A stretch of 64,000 nucleotides of DNA from Sympetrum striolatum (taxonomy: Eukaryota; Arthropoda; Insecta; Odonata; Libellulidae), in assembly GCA_947579665.1 (NCBI GenBank), contig OX388351.1, positions 58,226,939 through 58,290,938 on the forward strand. Reading direction: 5' to 3'. The notes beneath the pieces were generated by a model. That model saw only the letters and a program-made list of their open reading frames with translations. It was not told the DNA's origin and made no database searches. Shown here piece after piece: positions 21,150 to 32,013 of this stretch. The translations under genes and the position numbers were made by a program. Every line of letters begins with the position of its first letter. Position 1 is the first letter of the stretch.

Positions 21150-22735
21150 GTAATCTTTCTCACGTGAAAATTTATTACTTTTGTTAATAAATATTCGTTC
21201 TTAAAGAAATAACACTGCAATTTCTACATATCAATTAGTTGATACAAACTAAATTCATTTTTTATTTTCAGAAAAAAATGTAAGGATTAATTCTATTTTG
21301 GTGATAGAAATCTCTTATTTTTGCCTAGGAAATAATTTTCTTTGTTTAAATTTGCTGCATTTTAAACCACAAATCTAAACTTCTTCATGTGAGAATTGAT
21401 TATTTTCGTTAACTTTCATCCTTTATGAAAACAAAAATACTGCATTTCTTAGCTAATAATTTCCTTTTCTTATAAAAAATTACTTTAAATTCTGCAAAAA
21501 ATCTTTATCAAGAAACTTCATTGCCTTTGTTCTCAATGGTTTTTAAATAAGATACCCTGCATATTCTATCTAGATTTAAGTGATTTGAACTAAATCTATT
21601 CAATTTTTTAAGCAAAAGGCAAAAATTAATTCTGTTTTTATAATAGAAATTTCTTATTTCAGAATAAGTTATTACTATTTTGTTTGAAATTTGCTGCATT
21701 TTAAATCACAAATCTCAACTAATTTATGTGAAAATTAAATTATTGAATGATTTAATTGAAATTAATTTTTTTCGTTGATTTTTATATGCTTTTCAAACAA
21801 AAATCCTGCATATATTACCGGATAATTTCCCATTCTTATAATTGCTTTATTTTCAACAAAAAAATCTAACATTTCTTACGAGAAAATTCATAACTTTTGT
21901 CAAAATTTATTCCTTTTGAAAGAAATAACCCGGCAAATTCTTCTTATAAATTAGTTGCTACAAAGTAAACCTATTTTTTTAACATAAATGCAAAACTTAT
22001 TTCTATATTGATGAAATCTCTTATTTTTGCAAACTTAACTATTATTTTAATTGAAATTCAGTTATGATTCATTTTCCAATGAAGAAGTTTGGATTTTTGA
22101 TTTAGAATGCAGGAAATTTTTGCATTTTTGATGAAAAATTGATTAGATATAGTTTGAAGCAACTAATTTATATGTAGAAGTAATTGGGTTATTTCTTTAA
22201 AAATGAATACATATTTACAAAAGAAATTTATTTTCTCTTTAGAAATCTGTGATTTTTTGTTTTAAATAAAGCCATTGTTCATCAAAATTCAGGTAAAATA
22301 TTGGGATTTTTGTTTGATAAACTTATAAAAATCATCGAAAACAATTCTCCTTTACGCTTGAATTAGTTGAGATTTGTGGTTTTAAATGCAGCAAATTTCA
22401 AACAAAATAATTATTTTGTAGGCAAAAATAAGAGATTTGTATCATCAAAGTACAATTAAGTTTTGGTTAAAAAATGGAATACATTAAGTTTTAAGCAACT
22501 AATTTATATGTAGAATTTTCAGGGTTATTCCTTTAAATTCTAATAAATATTGACAAAAGAAATGAACTTTCTCATTAAAAAGATGAGATTTTTTGTTGAA
22601 AATAGAACATTTATAAGAAAAGGAAAAAACAGGTAAAGTATGGAGGATTTTTGTTTGAAAAACGTATAAAAATCAAATGAAAATAATTAATTTTCACATG
22701 AAGAAGTTGAGATTTGTGGCTCGTTCTGAGATCGT
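21150..22735. repeat. Inverted arrays of AT-rich ~340-bp monomers (foldback-like)
   Basis: In the left half (21150-22060), phrases such as TTTGCTGCATTTTAAA recur at about 21350 and 21690, with AAATCTCTTATTTTTGC and TTAGTTGATACAAACTAAA-type phrases at fixed distances (period about 340-370 bp). In the right half (about 22065-22735) the same phrases are reverse-complemented (AAATGCAGCAAATTTC, GCAAAAATAAGAGATTTG, CAACTAATTTATATGTAGAA). The switch lies near 22065. Tandem monomers in head-to-head arrangement resemble the long inverted ends of foldback elements. No coding sequence is present. Confidence 0.8.
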
Positions 22736-23399
22736 TCTGAAATAAACCACTCATTTAAAATCAGCGCCACCTAGGCGAAAAATCCGAAACCTAATACATA
22801 AACAACCCTTGCCATTGGTGCCGCTGATTTGTGTGAAGTCTTGTGAGCATTTATGTGAATACATCAGATATTATAGGCATATATCGAAGCTGAAAAGACG
22901 GTTTATTCCATCAAAGAAAAGAATATTACAGAAAACAAACAACCTTTGGTCTATGTAAGTGGAACATTTTTTATGAAATTGACATTGAATTTAAGAATGG
23001 TTGATGGAATGCCACTTCATGCCCAATGGGCCCGGGGGGGCAAAAACTACTATTTTATGTAATGCATCTTCTTTGGCAAAGATAAAAATTTCAGAAACCA
23101 AAAAGAAACTTAAGATGATGACTGACAATATTTTCAAACCTAAAATGTTTGTGCTGGACTTTACAACTAAAGATGTGTTCAAAAAAGCCTCTAACAAGGA
23201 GAGGTCGCCAGAATGAAGTTCTGGATTTCGATGAGACCTATTTCATATTGAAGTAGACATGGCAAAAGTAAAAAGTGAGAGAGGTTTCGTCCACATAGGC
23301 CTTGGTTCCTGAGAAAATTGACAATAAAATATCGTTTTTTGTTGATTATCCTAGGTAGGTATGCTTCCCTGCATAGCAGGGAAGCATATGGGGACCGAT
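22736..23399. other. Unassigned spacer with possible exon-like segment
   Basis: A less AT-rich patch (22740-22930) carries CAGCGCCACCTAGGCG and CTTGCCATTGGTGCCGCTG. An open segment ends at about 22957 in a donor-like CTATG|TAAGTGG. A 71-residue frame at 23001-23216 (KISETKKKLKMMTDNIFKPK) has no family match. I cannot say whether any of it is a gene. Confidence 0.35.
23360..23388. repeat. Perfect 13-bp-stem palindrome
   Basis: TATGCTTCCCTGC, loop ATA, then GCAGGGAAGCATA. It is a perfect hairpin isolated in non-coding DNA; the function is unknown. Confidence 0.95.
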
Positions 23400-23830
23400 G
23401 TCCTACATCTGCAGAATTTTATATTCTCCAATATTTTTCCTACTCAAACTAAACCATAGGAAACTCATATTTTCTGAATAAGTGGTAGAAGATCCAAATG
23501 GTTGATAAAAGTCAGTCATGTTTAACCAAGTTAGCTATGCTATCTGACGGAAAGCATATAAAACCACTCATTCATGCCTTGGGAAAACATCCAGCGAATA
23601 CGATAGCAGAAGAATTTTTCGAATTATATCCTGAAAAATACCAACTTGGGGTTTCGCCTATGAAAGTCATTTTACAACATTTACAAATGCAATAAACCAC
23701 TTCTTAGTAGGGTTACCAACTTACTATATTTTATCATTACAAATGTTCTTACAATTATTTTCTCAGGTAAATATCCAACTGATATCTCAAATTTACATTC
23801 AATTAATTACCTTTAGGTTTACCTGTTATT
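23400..23830 (+). repeat. Dispersed repeat, copy 2 (partner at 19040-19645)
   Basis: It starts with TGCAGAATTTTATATTCTCC and contains GGTTGATAAAAGTCAGTCAT and AGCATATAAAACCACTCATT, then GTAGGGTTACCAACTTACTA. All of these have counterparts in the minus-strand copy at 19040-19645. The following 23831-24205 shows nothing recognisable. Confidence 0.7.
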
Positions 23831-24209
23831 TAGGTCAACTTATGATACTTACTCAATTCTTAACAATATACATATATAGCCTAATTACGTAGATATGGAA
23901 TGGGACAAATACGTCCCTGTGGGCAGCCTAGTGAAAAATGCTTAACGCAGTTACATTAAATTTCTCTAAATTATCTTATAATTAAAATAATGTAGTCTCT
24001 GAAATGCCCCAATAATTGATAAATATAATCCAAATGAAACATTTAAAAATAATTTATTGAATCTTATACAAATAATTACCTGTTTTTCTTTCTGAACTGA
24101 TTAAAATAATAGTGGTTTCCTATCTATGCAAAACTTGAATTCTCATAATAAATATAATTTACAGGTAAAAGTTGCTTGCAGTATGCAAACAACTAGTAAC
24201 TCTACTTTG

Positions 24210-24725
24210 TAAAGTCCTATTTGGTTTGAAAATGCAGGATGTAGGTAGATGATTTTTTGTTTTAAATAAAGCCATTGTTCATAGGAGTATGAAAAAATCA
24301 GGTAAAATATGCAGGATTTCATTGATTATAAACCAACAAAAACAATTCATTTACACCTGAATTAGTTGAGATTTGTAGTTTAAAATGCAGTAAATTTCAA
24401 GCAAAATAATGATTTCGTATGCCAAAATAAGAGATTTCTATTATCAAAATAGATTTAATTTTGCCTTTTTGCTTAAAAAATTGAATGTATTTAATTTAAA
24501 TCAATTGATTTACCAATAATTAGTTAACTAATTATTGGTAGCATTTGCTGGGTAATTTATTTAAAAACAATTAAATATTGGCAATGGTCATGAAGTTTCT
24601 TCATAAGAGATGAGATTTTTTGTTGAATATAAAGCAATTTGTTATAAGAATAGGCAATTATCGGGTAAAAGTGCAGTATTTTTGTACAGAATGCAGGTAC
24701 CCAAATTCCTCTTTTTAAAATTCAA
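24210..24725. repeat. Further block of AT-rich monomers in the right-arm orientation
   Basis: TTTTTTGTTTTAAATAAAGC and CCATTGTTCAT occur both here (about 24250) and at about 22255. GAATTAGTTGAGATTTGTAG, AAATGCAGTAAATTTCAAGC and CAAAATAAGAGATTTCTAT also match the right half of the 21.1-22.7 kb array. It directly precedes the ~165-bp array. Confidence 0.75.
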
Positions 24726-24729
24726 TTCC

Positions 24730-26490
24730 CTATCAAAGTAGCCTGGTGTCAAACTCCGATGGTGGACGTTTTTTAAGATGATACCACACTAAACTAACTA
24801 TTTCTGTTTAGGATAATCTGACCGTTTCTGAAAGTCCAAGTATATTATCGGGAATGTCTTGAAACAAAATTCCGTTTTTGTGTTTAATTGAATGGTAGAA
24901 TGTAAATCATGCCCTGGTGTCGAACCATAGATCATAAGGTAAACTGTAAACTGTGATTATTAAAGATTCATTACTTCTGTTCACATACTTGGTCATATAA
25001 TTTCCACCTTCTTGGAAAATGAATCATAAATAATTTGAAATTCCCACCATATATTCCAAATAGTACAGACGTCTGGTGTCAAACCCAGGACCTTTAGGGA
25101 GTGGTGAATACATATAACAACGACCTGGTAGGAATTAAACATATTTAATCCAAAGTTAGAAGTCTATACCGTACTAGGAAGGTTCTAAAATAAGACTCAG
25201 TTATCCCCATTTGAAATGCATTCTCAAAGGAAACTCTGTATTCCCTTTTAAATGCATGTAAGTTTCCACATGGTGCCCTGGCATTGAACCAAGGTCCATT
25301 AGGAGATTGGTGTATTGCGTTTGTGAAGCATGTTAATGACTCCTGTACACATGCCGGGTTATGGATTTCTATCTTTTTGGGAAATGCTTCAAAGTAATGT
25401 TTGAAATCTCCAGTATCTCCAGTTTCATAAAGGAGAATTAAGATCACTTGGTGTCTAATCCAGAATCATTTTATATGATTACGTACAACACCTGGTAGGG
25501 ATAAAACTAATTTAATCCAAAGTTTGAAGTCAATATCTTACCGGTTAGGTCCGAAAATAAGATTCCTGTGTACCCACTTTTAAATACAAGAATGAATGTA
25601 AATGGCAATCTGGCATCTATCCCAGGATCATTAAGGAAACAGTAAACTGTGTATATGAAATATATTTATGTCCTCCATTCACATACCAAGTTTCCATATT
25701 ATAGGGAAGTGATTAAAAGCATTCTTAAAAATCACCGCAATCTATTTCAAACAGGAGATGTACACTCACCTTGCGTCAAACTCATGGACATCTGGTGACA
25801 TATGTATGATTATTAGTATAGAAAAGCACCTCCTCAGGGATATCCGTGATTCTGATTACTCTATCCTACCAAGAAGTCCCTTATATATTTTTCGAAATTT
25901 CATGGAATGTAACCAAAATGGCCAAGCTGCCTGGTGTTGAACCCAGGACCTTTTGGATGATTTGAATACATATTACGTCCTGGTAGATATAAAAGTAATT
26001 TAATCGAAAGTTTGAGGTCAATATCATACTGGGAAGTTCCTAAAATAAGACTCTGTTATCCCCATTTGAAATGCATAGAGGAATGTAAATGTCTCTCTGG
26101 GATCAAGCCAAGGACCATCATGGAAACTTTAAACAGGGTATTATATAAAATGTATTTATGATCTCTATTCACATACCGGATTTTATGTCTCCATGTTATT
26201 GGGAAGGGATTAAAAAAAGATTCTTAAAATTTGTCACAATGCATTTTAAATAGGAGAATATTTGTCCTGACCTAGTGTCAAACCAAGGATAAAACACAAA
26301 CATGTCTTCAAGTTTATTGTTGGAAATGCACAACTTCCAGTGATCCCTCAAATTTCAACTCTCTAATTTGCCAGGAAGTGCCTCAAATAAATTTTTGAAA
26401 ATCCCCGCAGTGCATCTTTATGGAAAAAATCGGGATTTTGGGGACTTCTGTCATCGAGCCCATGACACTGAAGTTCAAACATGCATTTTT
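24730..26490. repeat. Degenerate array of ~165-bp monomers with GTCGAACCCAGG motif, block 1
   Basis: A motif like CCTGGTGTCGAACCCAGGAC recurs at about 24753, 24913, 25075, 25271, 25448, 25608, 25773, 25931, 26096, 26273 and 26446, with spacings mostly 158-177 bp. Between motifs, alternating monomers share phrases such as CATACCGGGAAGTTCCTAAA and TTGGGAAGGGATTAAAAA. In reverse complement the motif reads GGGTTCGACACC, which resembles a tRNA or RNA polymerase III B box. The array continues in a second block at 60.3-63.6 kb. Short ORFs here (for example 25145-25447) are accidental. Confidence 0.8.
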
Positions 26491-26499
26491 TTCTGGAGG

Positions 26500-26746
26500 C
26501 AGGGACAGATCCAGGGGGGTGGTCCTGGGGGTCCGGACCCCCCCCGAAATATCACTTGTGCCTATTTTTCGAAAATGAAACTTGAATAACGCAAATAAAA
26601 CACAATTTAATAAGCAATCACTAGGGAAAAAGTTCTAGTTTGTCTGACACAATTCTAACGTCACGTTTTGTGAAAGCCGAGATATCTTCTATTTTAAAAT
26701 TTTTCGATCGGACCCCCCCCAAAAAGTTTTTCTAGATCCATACCTG
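26500..26746. mobile_element. hAT-type MITE, copy 1, with 8-bp TSD
   Basis: A 247-bp element with ends CAGGGACAGATCCAG and CTAGATCCATACCTG. It is flanked by a perfect 8-bp duplication TCTGGAGG (26492-26499 and 26747-26754). Subterminal C runs face each other. CAG-type ends with 8-bp duplications are the hAT signature. A second copy, about 95% alike, lies at 62106-62351. Non-coding; it would need a transposase in trans. Confidence 0.95.
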
Positions 26747-27011
26747 TCTGGAGGTATCACGCAATGGCCAGTATGTGGTAAAAATTTCAAGTCAGTTACA
26801 CATGGTTAGAATTTTGATCCCCAGTGAATGAATATAGGTATATCTGGAGAAATGTCTATATACAATAGATATTATAGAAATCAAAATACTTGCATAACTA
26901 TTACATAAAACATTTAAAAAAGAATGCAGTAAATAGTATATTGAAAATTGATTTTTCTCAGAAATGAAATTCATAAAAACTGTGTAACTCAATTCCTCTT
27001 TCTTGATGTAA

Positions 27012-27134
27012 GGGGCCGTACACAAATTATGTAATGCAATTTGGGGGAGGGGTGGGTCTGGCCATGCCTTACGTGGGGGAGGGGAGGGGTTGAAAATTGG
27101 ATAATTTTGCATTACGTAACTTATGTACGACCCC
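27012..27134. mobile_element. 123-bp MITE with ~28-bp inverted repeats
   Basis: GGGGCCGTACACAAATTATG at the left faces CATAAGTT-type sequence and ACTTATGTACGACCCC at the right, so the inverted repeats cover about half the element. A G-rich centre (GGGGGAGGGG) separates them. TAA lies on both sides (27009-27011 and 27135-27137). A 3-bp duplication suits PIF/Harbinger, but a TA duplication with A/T ends cannot be excluded. Confidence 0.8.
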
Positions 27135-27137
27135 TAA

Positions 27138-27660
27138 ACCCTAAATGCACAGATTATACAGACATTATTTCTTCTTTGTCAACTTTTTAAGTACGTATCT
27201 CACATACTTCTCAATCTTATCCTTATATATTTACATCGTATCCTTATTCACAATTACATTATCCTGGAAGAAATAGAGGCAAAAACACTACTAACATTTT
27301 CTTCATAGACCCATCTCTGAAGAAATCAGTATCAGTGTTTAGCAACGTTTCTAAACAACTTTGCAACATTTCTAAACTGCAAGGATATGTATTTTGAAGC
27401 TGACTGGTAATTCAATCTTAAAATATGTAACATAAACACAAACCACAAAAGCAATCAAAATAGAAACAAAGATTCAACACCAATAATAGAAGGATAGTTA
27501 ATGAATATGGAGTGGAAGCACTTAAAAACAACGAATAAATCAATTTTTGCAAGGGAATGAGTTTGTTTACACATGGTAATTTAGACAAAATTTTATTATA
27601 TTTTATCAATATTCTCGCAATTTCGAATCGCAAGCGATATTCAACGACCAAAATAAGAAT
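27138..27660. other. Intergenic stretch, nothing recognised
   Basis: AT-rich DNA with no tandem structure or coding motif that I could identify. Confidence 0.4.
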
Positions 27661-27662
27661 CT

Positions 27663-27854
27663 TTATTCAATTACCCTTCTTTTGATGATAGCGCCAGGAG
27701 TTATTGCGATTGTATTTGTTTTCGTCCGCAAGAACACCGAGGTGATGTCGTGCTGAACCTCGGCCCACTTTTTTTGCCGGGTTGAGTTCAGCTCACTTTT
27801 AGCCATTCTAGCCCGCGCGTTTCTGTATAACAACTCGAACTGACTTGGCAGCAT
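27663..27854 (-). CDS. Small unidentified ORF, possibly an exon
   Basis: 63 residues starting MLPSQFELLYRNARARMAKS, with a basic, helix-prone middle (TRQKKWAEVQHDITSVF). The W in a helical context loosely recalls Myb/SANT- or MADF-type DNA-binding segments of transposon-associated proteins, but the match is too weak to name. The sequence around its start (27780-27900) is less AT-rich than the neighbourhood. It could be one exon of a lost gene or chance. Confidence 0.25.
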   Translation of the reverse strand: MLPSQFELLYRNARARMAKSELNSTRQKKWAEVQHDITSVFLRTKTNTIAITPGAIIKRRVIE

Positions 27855-27997
27855 CGATCTGAGATCGCTTGGTAAACGCTGTGCTTGTCTATGTAGTCTA
27901 CTCCACGGGGATGTAACTTAACTGTATTTAGAATGAGATTTTTGTCGCACCGTGTCGCCATCTATTATAAATAGCGCGTACTAAATTATACGGGCGG

Positions 27998-28038
27998 TAG
28001 CCTAGCGGGCCCTTTACGTTCGTTCCCTCGCTAGGCTA
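27998..28038. repeat. Stem-loop TAGCCTAGCG...CGCTAGGCTA
   Basis: A perfect 10-bp stem encloses about 21 bases that include CCCTTTACGTTCGTTCCC. It is isolated, GC-rich against an AT-rich background, and of unknown role. From 28050 to 28640 there is only AT-rich DNA. Confidence 0.75.
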
Positions 28039-28639
28039 TATTTTATGCCGTTATAGTTCTACGATAGTTTTTCTCTGTTTTTAACATATTTAGGGCTAAA
28101 AAAGTTAAATATTTCACTGTTAAAATATTTTTTAAGGAAAGATGTTAACATTTAAAAGCTCGAATACTTTAATCTACACAAAAATGCATAAAATATTATA
28201 ACTCAGTATTACCATTAAGACTGAAAAGTTAACTGTACATTGTTTAAATATTTCATAAGAAAAAAATATTAACATTTGAAAGCTCAAATATATAAATCTA
28301 CATAAAAACATAGTATGAAACACCTTTTACGCTGGCGATCAGAGGAAAATTCCTCTTGCATTTAACCACAGTATAAATCATCCGTGAAGGCTTTCTGGAT
28401 CTTTAAATAAATAGCATGTAAATAAAAATAAACAAAATATGAATATCTTCACAATTTATTTTTTTTAATGCAAATTAAGATCACATAGTATTATACAATC
28501 TATAAAACAGAACATTAAATGATGAGAAAATTTTCAAAAGTACAATAAATAGATTTACAGAACACAACCAAATCACTAAATGGCTTCATATTGGAGATAA
28601 TTATAAGTGGAGATATAAAGAAAGAAATTTTGGAATACG

Positions 28640-28856
28640 TATCTTAATGAATTAGTGGTTTAAATCTCCAATAGCCGTCTTTGTCGGCGTTCCTCCTCTT
28701 GCTTCCAGTTAGATGGAGAAAGCAAGAAACTAATGCCTCAAATTTATGATACCAAAAGTACTTTTCAAAGGCAATGCCTCCATCCTCAAAGGTCATAAAA
28801 CATGACTCATGTATCTTGGGAACACCTATGGATGGAGGTATCACCTTCAACAAGTA
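28640..28856 (-). pseudogene. Unidentified coding-like fragment, repeated inverted at 29758-29820
   Basis: The minus strand is open for 69 residues with FEDGGIAFEKYFWYHKFEAL then VSCFLHLTGSKRRNADKD. On the other side of the inserted element the plus strand (29763-29820) reads GYHKCEALHSCFLQL, a close relative of YHKFEALVSCFLHL. Two related copies in opposite orientation therefore flank the MITE. I do not recognise the family. Confidence 0.4.
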
Positions 28857-29755
28857 CTGTATATGCTGGCATATAAGTTGACCCCTAACATTTTGAGGTA
28901 GATTTCAGGTTTTAGCCTAAGTTCAGCATATATGTCTACCCTAAAAATAAGGCAACACCTCTTCCCCAGCTCTATTTTATAGGAAGAAAAACTACGGCAT
29001 CCATAAGCATATGATAGCTTAACGAATATTTGCTGCATAAGATTTAGATGCTAGAATTGTTTCTTTCAGCTGCTATGTCAACTTCTTGCCTCTGCTTAAC
29101 TATTATACAAGTTTCTTTCATTGGTATCACTAAGGCTACACAAATAAAAATGGATTATAAAACAAACACAATAGTTTTAAAATTTATTATAGAAATAATG
29201 ATGATATAGCATGGTAATATGAAATCACGACACTGCTAAAACAACTTCTATTAACTCCTAATGCTAAGTCAGATTATAACGATTATATAAACAAAAAAAC
29301 CATGGTGTGCTTATTGATCTTTTTTTGTAAAAAGAAAACATCGAAATACATGTTAAATTTTTGTATAAAAATACTTGTGAAGAAATTATTATAATTTGCG
29401 AAGAATAAATATGCATAAAATTTATTCTAAAGATATGAAAATGGTTTATTAATTCAATTATTTTATTATGAACACATGTCCTTACATAATATACTTTCGA
29501 CCACAATTGTCTTTCGTGATGAAATTTGTTTTATATAATAGCTACGTTAATTAGACTTGCCGAAAAATAGTTTCAGTAGGAAATAATTGTGGTGAGTTGC
29601 AAAAGTGTGTGTACAACAATTGTTAAGGAGGCAGTTTCACTTATTTACCCCTCAGTTGTAAAGGGTTAAATTTTATGTTCGGCGTACAAGTTGACCCCTG
29701 GTTTATGAGAATTTTTTTAGGCTTTTACAGGTCGACTTACACGCTGGCATATACA
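28857..29755. mobile_element. Complete nonautonomous TA-type DNA element (~0.9 kb)
   Basis: The ends read CTGTATATGCTGGCATATAA at the left and, in reverse complement, CTGTATATGCCAGCGTGTAA at the right. Both are followed by GTYGACC blocks and flanked by TA. A second inverted pair (CAAGTTGACCCC/GGTAGATTT-type) lies further in. TA duplications point to Tc1/mariner or pogo relatives. There is no transposase. A truncated copy sits at 20330-21124. Confidence 0.88.
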
Positions 29756-29879
29756 GTACTTTGGGTATCATAAATGTGAGGCATTACATTCTTGCTTTCT
29801 CCAACTACCCTATTCTAACATCCTTCAATGATGGTCCTGATGAGTCAGGTCATTTCCCATTACCATCAGAGGAAATGGT

Positions 29880-30390
29880 TGCTGCCCCTGGGGAAAAATT
29901 CACCTAGGACGAGGTTAATCGGATTAACTGTTTTTACCTCGGTTTACCTCGAAATTCAGCTCGTATCAGCACGGTTATGGCTCACTTACCATGTAATCAC
30001 CTCGCACGGGATTACCTCGTTTCAGATGGATGATGTTTCCACATGGAACTACCTTGTATTACCTGGTATCGTATTACCTTGTTTCACATGGATGTAGCTT
30101 GCTTCAGCTCGTACTGACTGTATACAACTTGCAACTTATTTTACTCGTTTCTCATTGATTTAGCGTGCATCTGCTGTAATTACCTCGTATTGACTGTATA
30201 CATCCCCTACCTTCTTTTACTCGTTACACATGGATTTAGCGTGCTACAGCTGTAATTACCTCGTACTTACTGTGTACAACCCATACCTTATTTTAATCGT
30301 TACACATGGATTAAGCGTGCATCAGCTGTAATTACCTCGTATTGACTGTATACAACCAGCACCTTCTTTTACTCGTTTCAACCATTTGAC
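29880..30390 (+). repeat. ACCTCGT-rich repeat element with 76-bp tandem units
   Basis: Begins CCCTGGGGAAAAATTCACCT and contains GTTTTTACCTCGGTTTACC, then about four units of TAGCGTGCATCAGCTGTAAT plus TACCTCGTATTGACTGTATA. Unit starts fall at about 30095, 30161, 30237 and 30313 (period 76 in the last three). Related sequences occur in inverse orientation at 44222-44525, 44610-44720 and 45060-45420. No coding potential. Confidence 0.85.
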
Positions 30391-30494
30391 ACGTTCGTAA
30401 AAGCATCAGATGTAAGATCCTAGGTAGGACTTTCACTAGCCTGTTCAACAGAAGTAAGGAACGGTTCAAGAACAAAGTATAGAATGACAAGTAT

Positions 30495-32013
30495 TTACGT
30501 TTTATTTTTTTTATTGCGATTTAGGTCCTGAATCTTTACACAGATATAAATCTTTACTTTCTTCACCTTGTGTTGAATAGACAACTCCTCCCGCTCTCTC
30601 TTGCGTAGGTACCTGCCATAGGAATCTGTAATAATAACGAAAATTCATGAATACATTAGCACTAATACATTTGGTTTTACAATGAACGTTAAATATTTAA
30701 ATGGAATACAGATGCATACCAGCTATGGCATTAATTTTCCTTGGTGTCAATGGTGGCTTAGCTGGAGTGTCCTTAGAGGGACAAGGTTTTCCAAAAACAG
30801 ACCTCCCCTTCAGCTCCTCAAACCCACAAACCGCCAAGGCTAAATTCTTAACGTACACAGCATCCGACGTAGCCGCTGTCTCTACATTCTCCATCTTCTC
30901 CCTGGAGACGTATATGCCTCTACCTAAATGAACCTGTTGATCACACTAGCGATAAAACTTACATAACACCACATAAAACAAACATTCATAAGAGGCGAGA
31001 CAAAAAGAGACAACCCGAGGAATTAATAATAAAATTGAAAATTAAAATAAGGGAACAACGAAAGATGAAATTTTACTTACTTGACCCTCCACTTCATCTG
31101 CTGGCACGGTCACGGAAGCTGGCAGGTCTTTTATCTCATCCCGTACACCTGAGGAGCACATATGTTCACACAATTATTAGTTAGTCGCACAGAAAATATC
31201 TTACCGTAAATAAGAAATAGGCCAACAGCAAGAATTAACGCAGAAAACTGAGCCAGATATGGAAATTCCCAGTTAAGGAAATGGACTCACAGTAACATAA
31301 TACTGATAATGTCTGCCATATGCACCTACCTTTCACAACTTCTCGCAACTCCTCTGGCAGCTTTTGCAGATCGGCCAGTACATTCTTGAAATTACTTACA
31401 CTTGTTAAGGTGTCTTGGAGTTCCTCGTTCCTCTTCTCGAGTACCTTAATTCGGCCCTCCAAATCCCGCACCATCTTCCTCAACCTCTCAAGCTCTCCAC
31501 CATCATCTTCACTCCGGTCTTCCATCTCCCTCCTCATAAGGCCCCTTAACATTTCCTCCCGACTACCCTATGAAAATCATAACAATGAAACTTCCAAAAC
31601 AGCAGTAGAGAACTATGGAACTCTTAACTAAGGAGCGTGTACTTACAGATGATTGGGGAGGATTCTCTTCCTCCGTCTCAGACGTCGCGGATGCCAATGC
31701 GGAGAGCGGTGCTATCCGCATCCGCTTACCGCTATTAATTTTTCTTCTCAGTTCATCCTTATCATCTGTGTAAAATAAAATTTATGAATAAAAGAAGGTC
31801 TACATACATTTTACAAAAACATTGTGTTACAGCGTACTTGCCACCGATTTCCAGCACACGTGCTTGATAAAAGTGTTCTTTGCCATCGGCATCCTCTCAT
31901 CGCACATAGAACTTCTTCAATTTGAAATCACAATCCATTGTGAAATTTTGAACATGGCTCAATGGTACCACCATTCTTTGGCGGTCATCCAGGAACTCCA
32001 CATAAGCGAACAT
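30495..32013 (-). CDS. BEN-domain protein gene, six exons, one in-frame stop
   Basis: Exons on the minus strand: 32013-31842, 31765-31647, 31567-31330, 31148-31081, 30933-30720 and 30625-30495, all phase-consistent, 313 codons plus stop. Exon 1 encodes MFAYVEFLDDRQRMVVPLSH. Exon 3 encodes a coiled coil (LERLRKMVRDLEGRIKVLEK). Exons 5 and 6 encode a BEN domain: YVKNLALAVCGFEELKGRSV, KPPLTPRKINAIAG, then a basic helix. BEN domains bind DNA or chromatin partners, so a nuclear role is inferred. Intron 1 would use a GC donor (G|GCAAGT). The only lesion is TGA at codon 39 (FYVR*EDADGK), where the family is likely to have Trp. A probable 5' UTR exon ends near 32116. AATAAA-like signals overlap the stop. 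Confidence 0.78.

Noticed and set aside
22991..23216. Overlapping ORFs on both strands as a small gene
   Set aside because: Both strands are open over the same bases, with no family match and no splice or start context.
25145..25447. 100-residue ORF in the ~165-bp array
   Set aside because: It spans array monomers and is not preserved in neighbouring monomers.
24730..26490. CRISPR array
   Set aside because: Eukaryotic context, repeats long and degenerate, with no short identical repeats separated by unique spacers.
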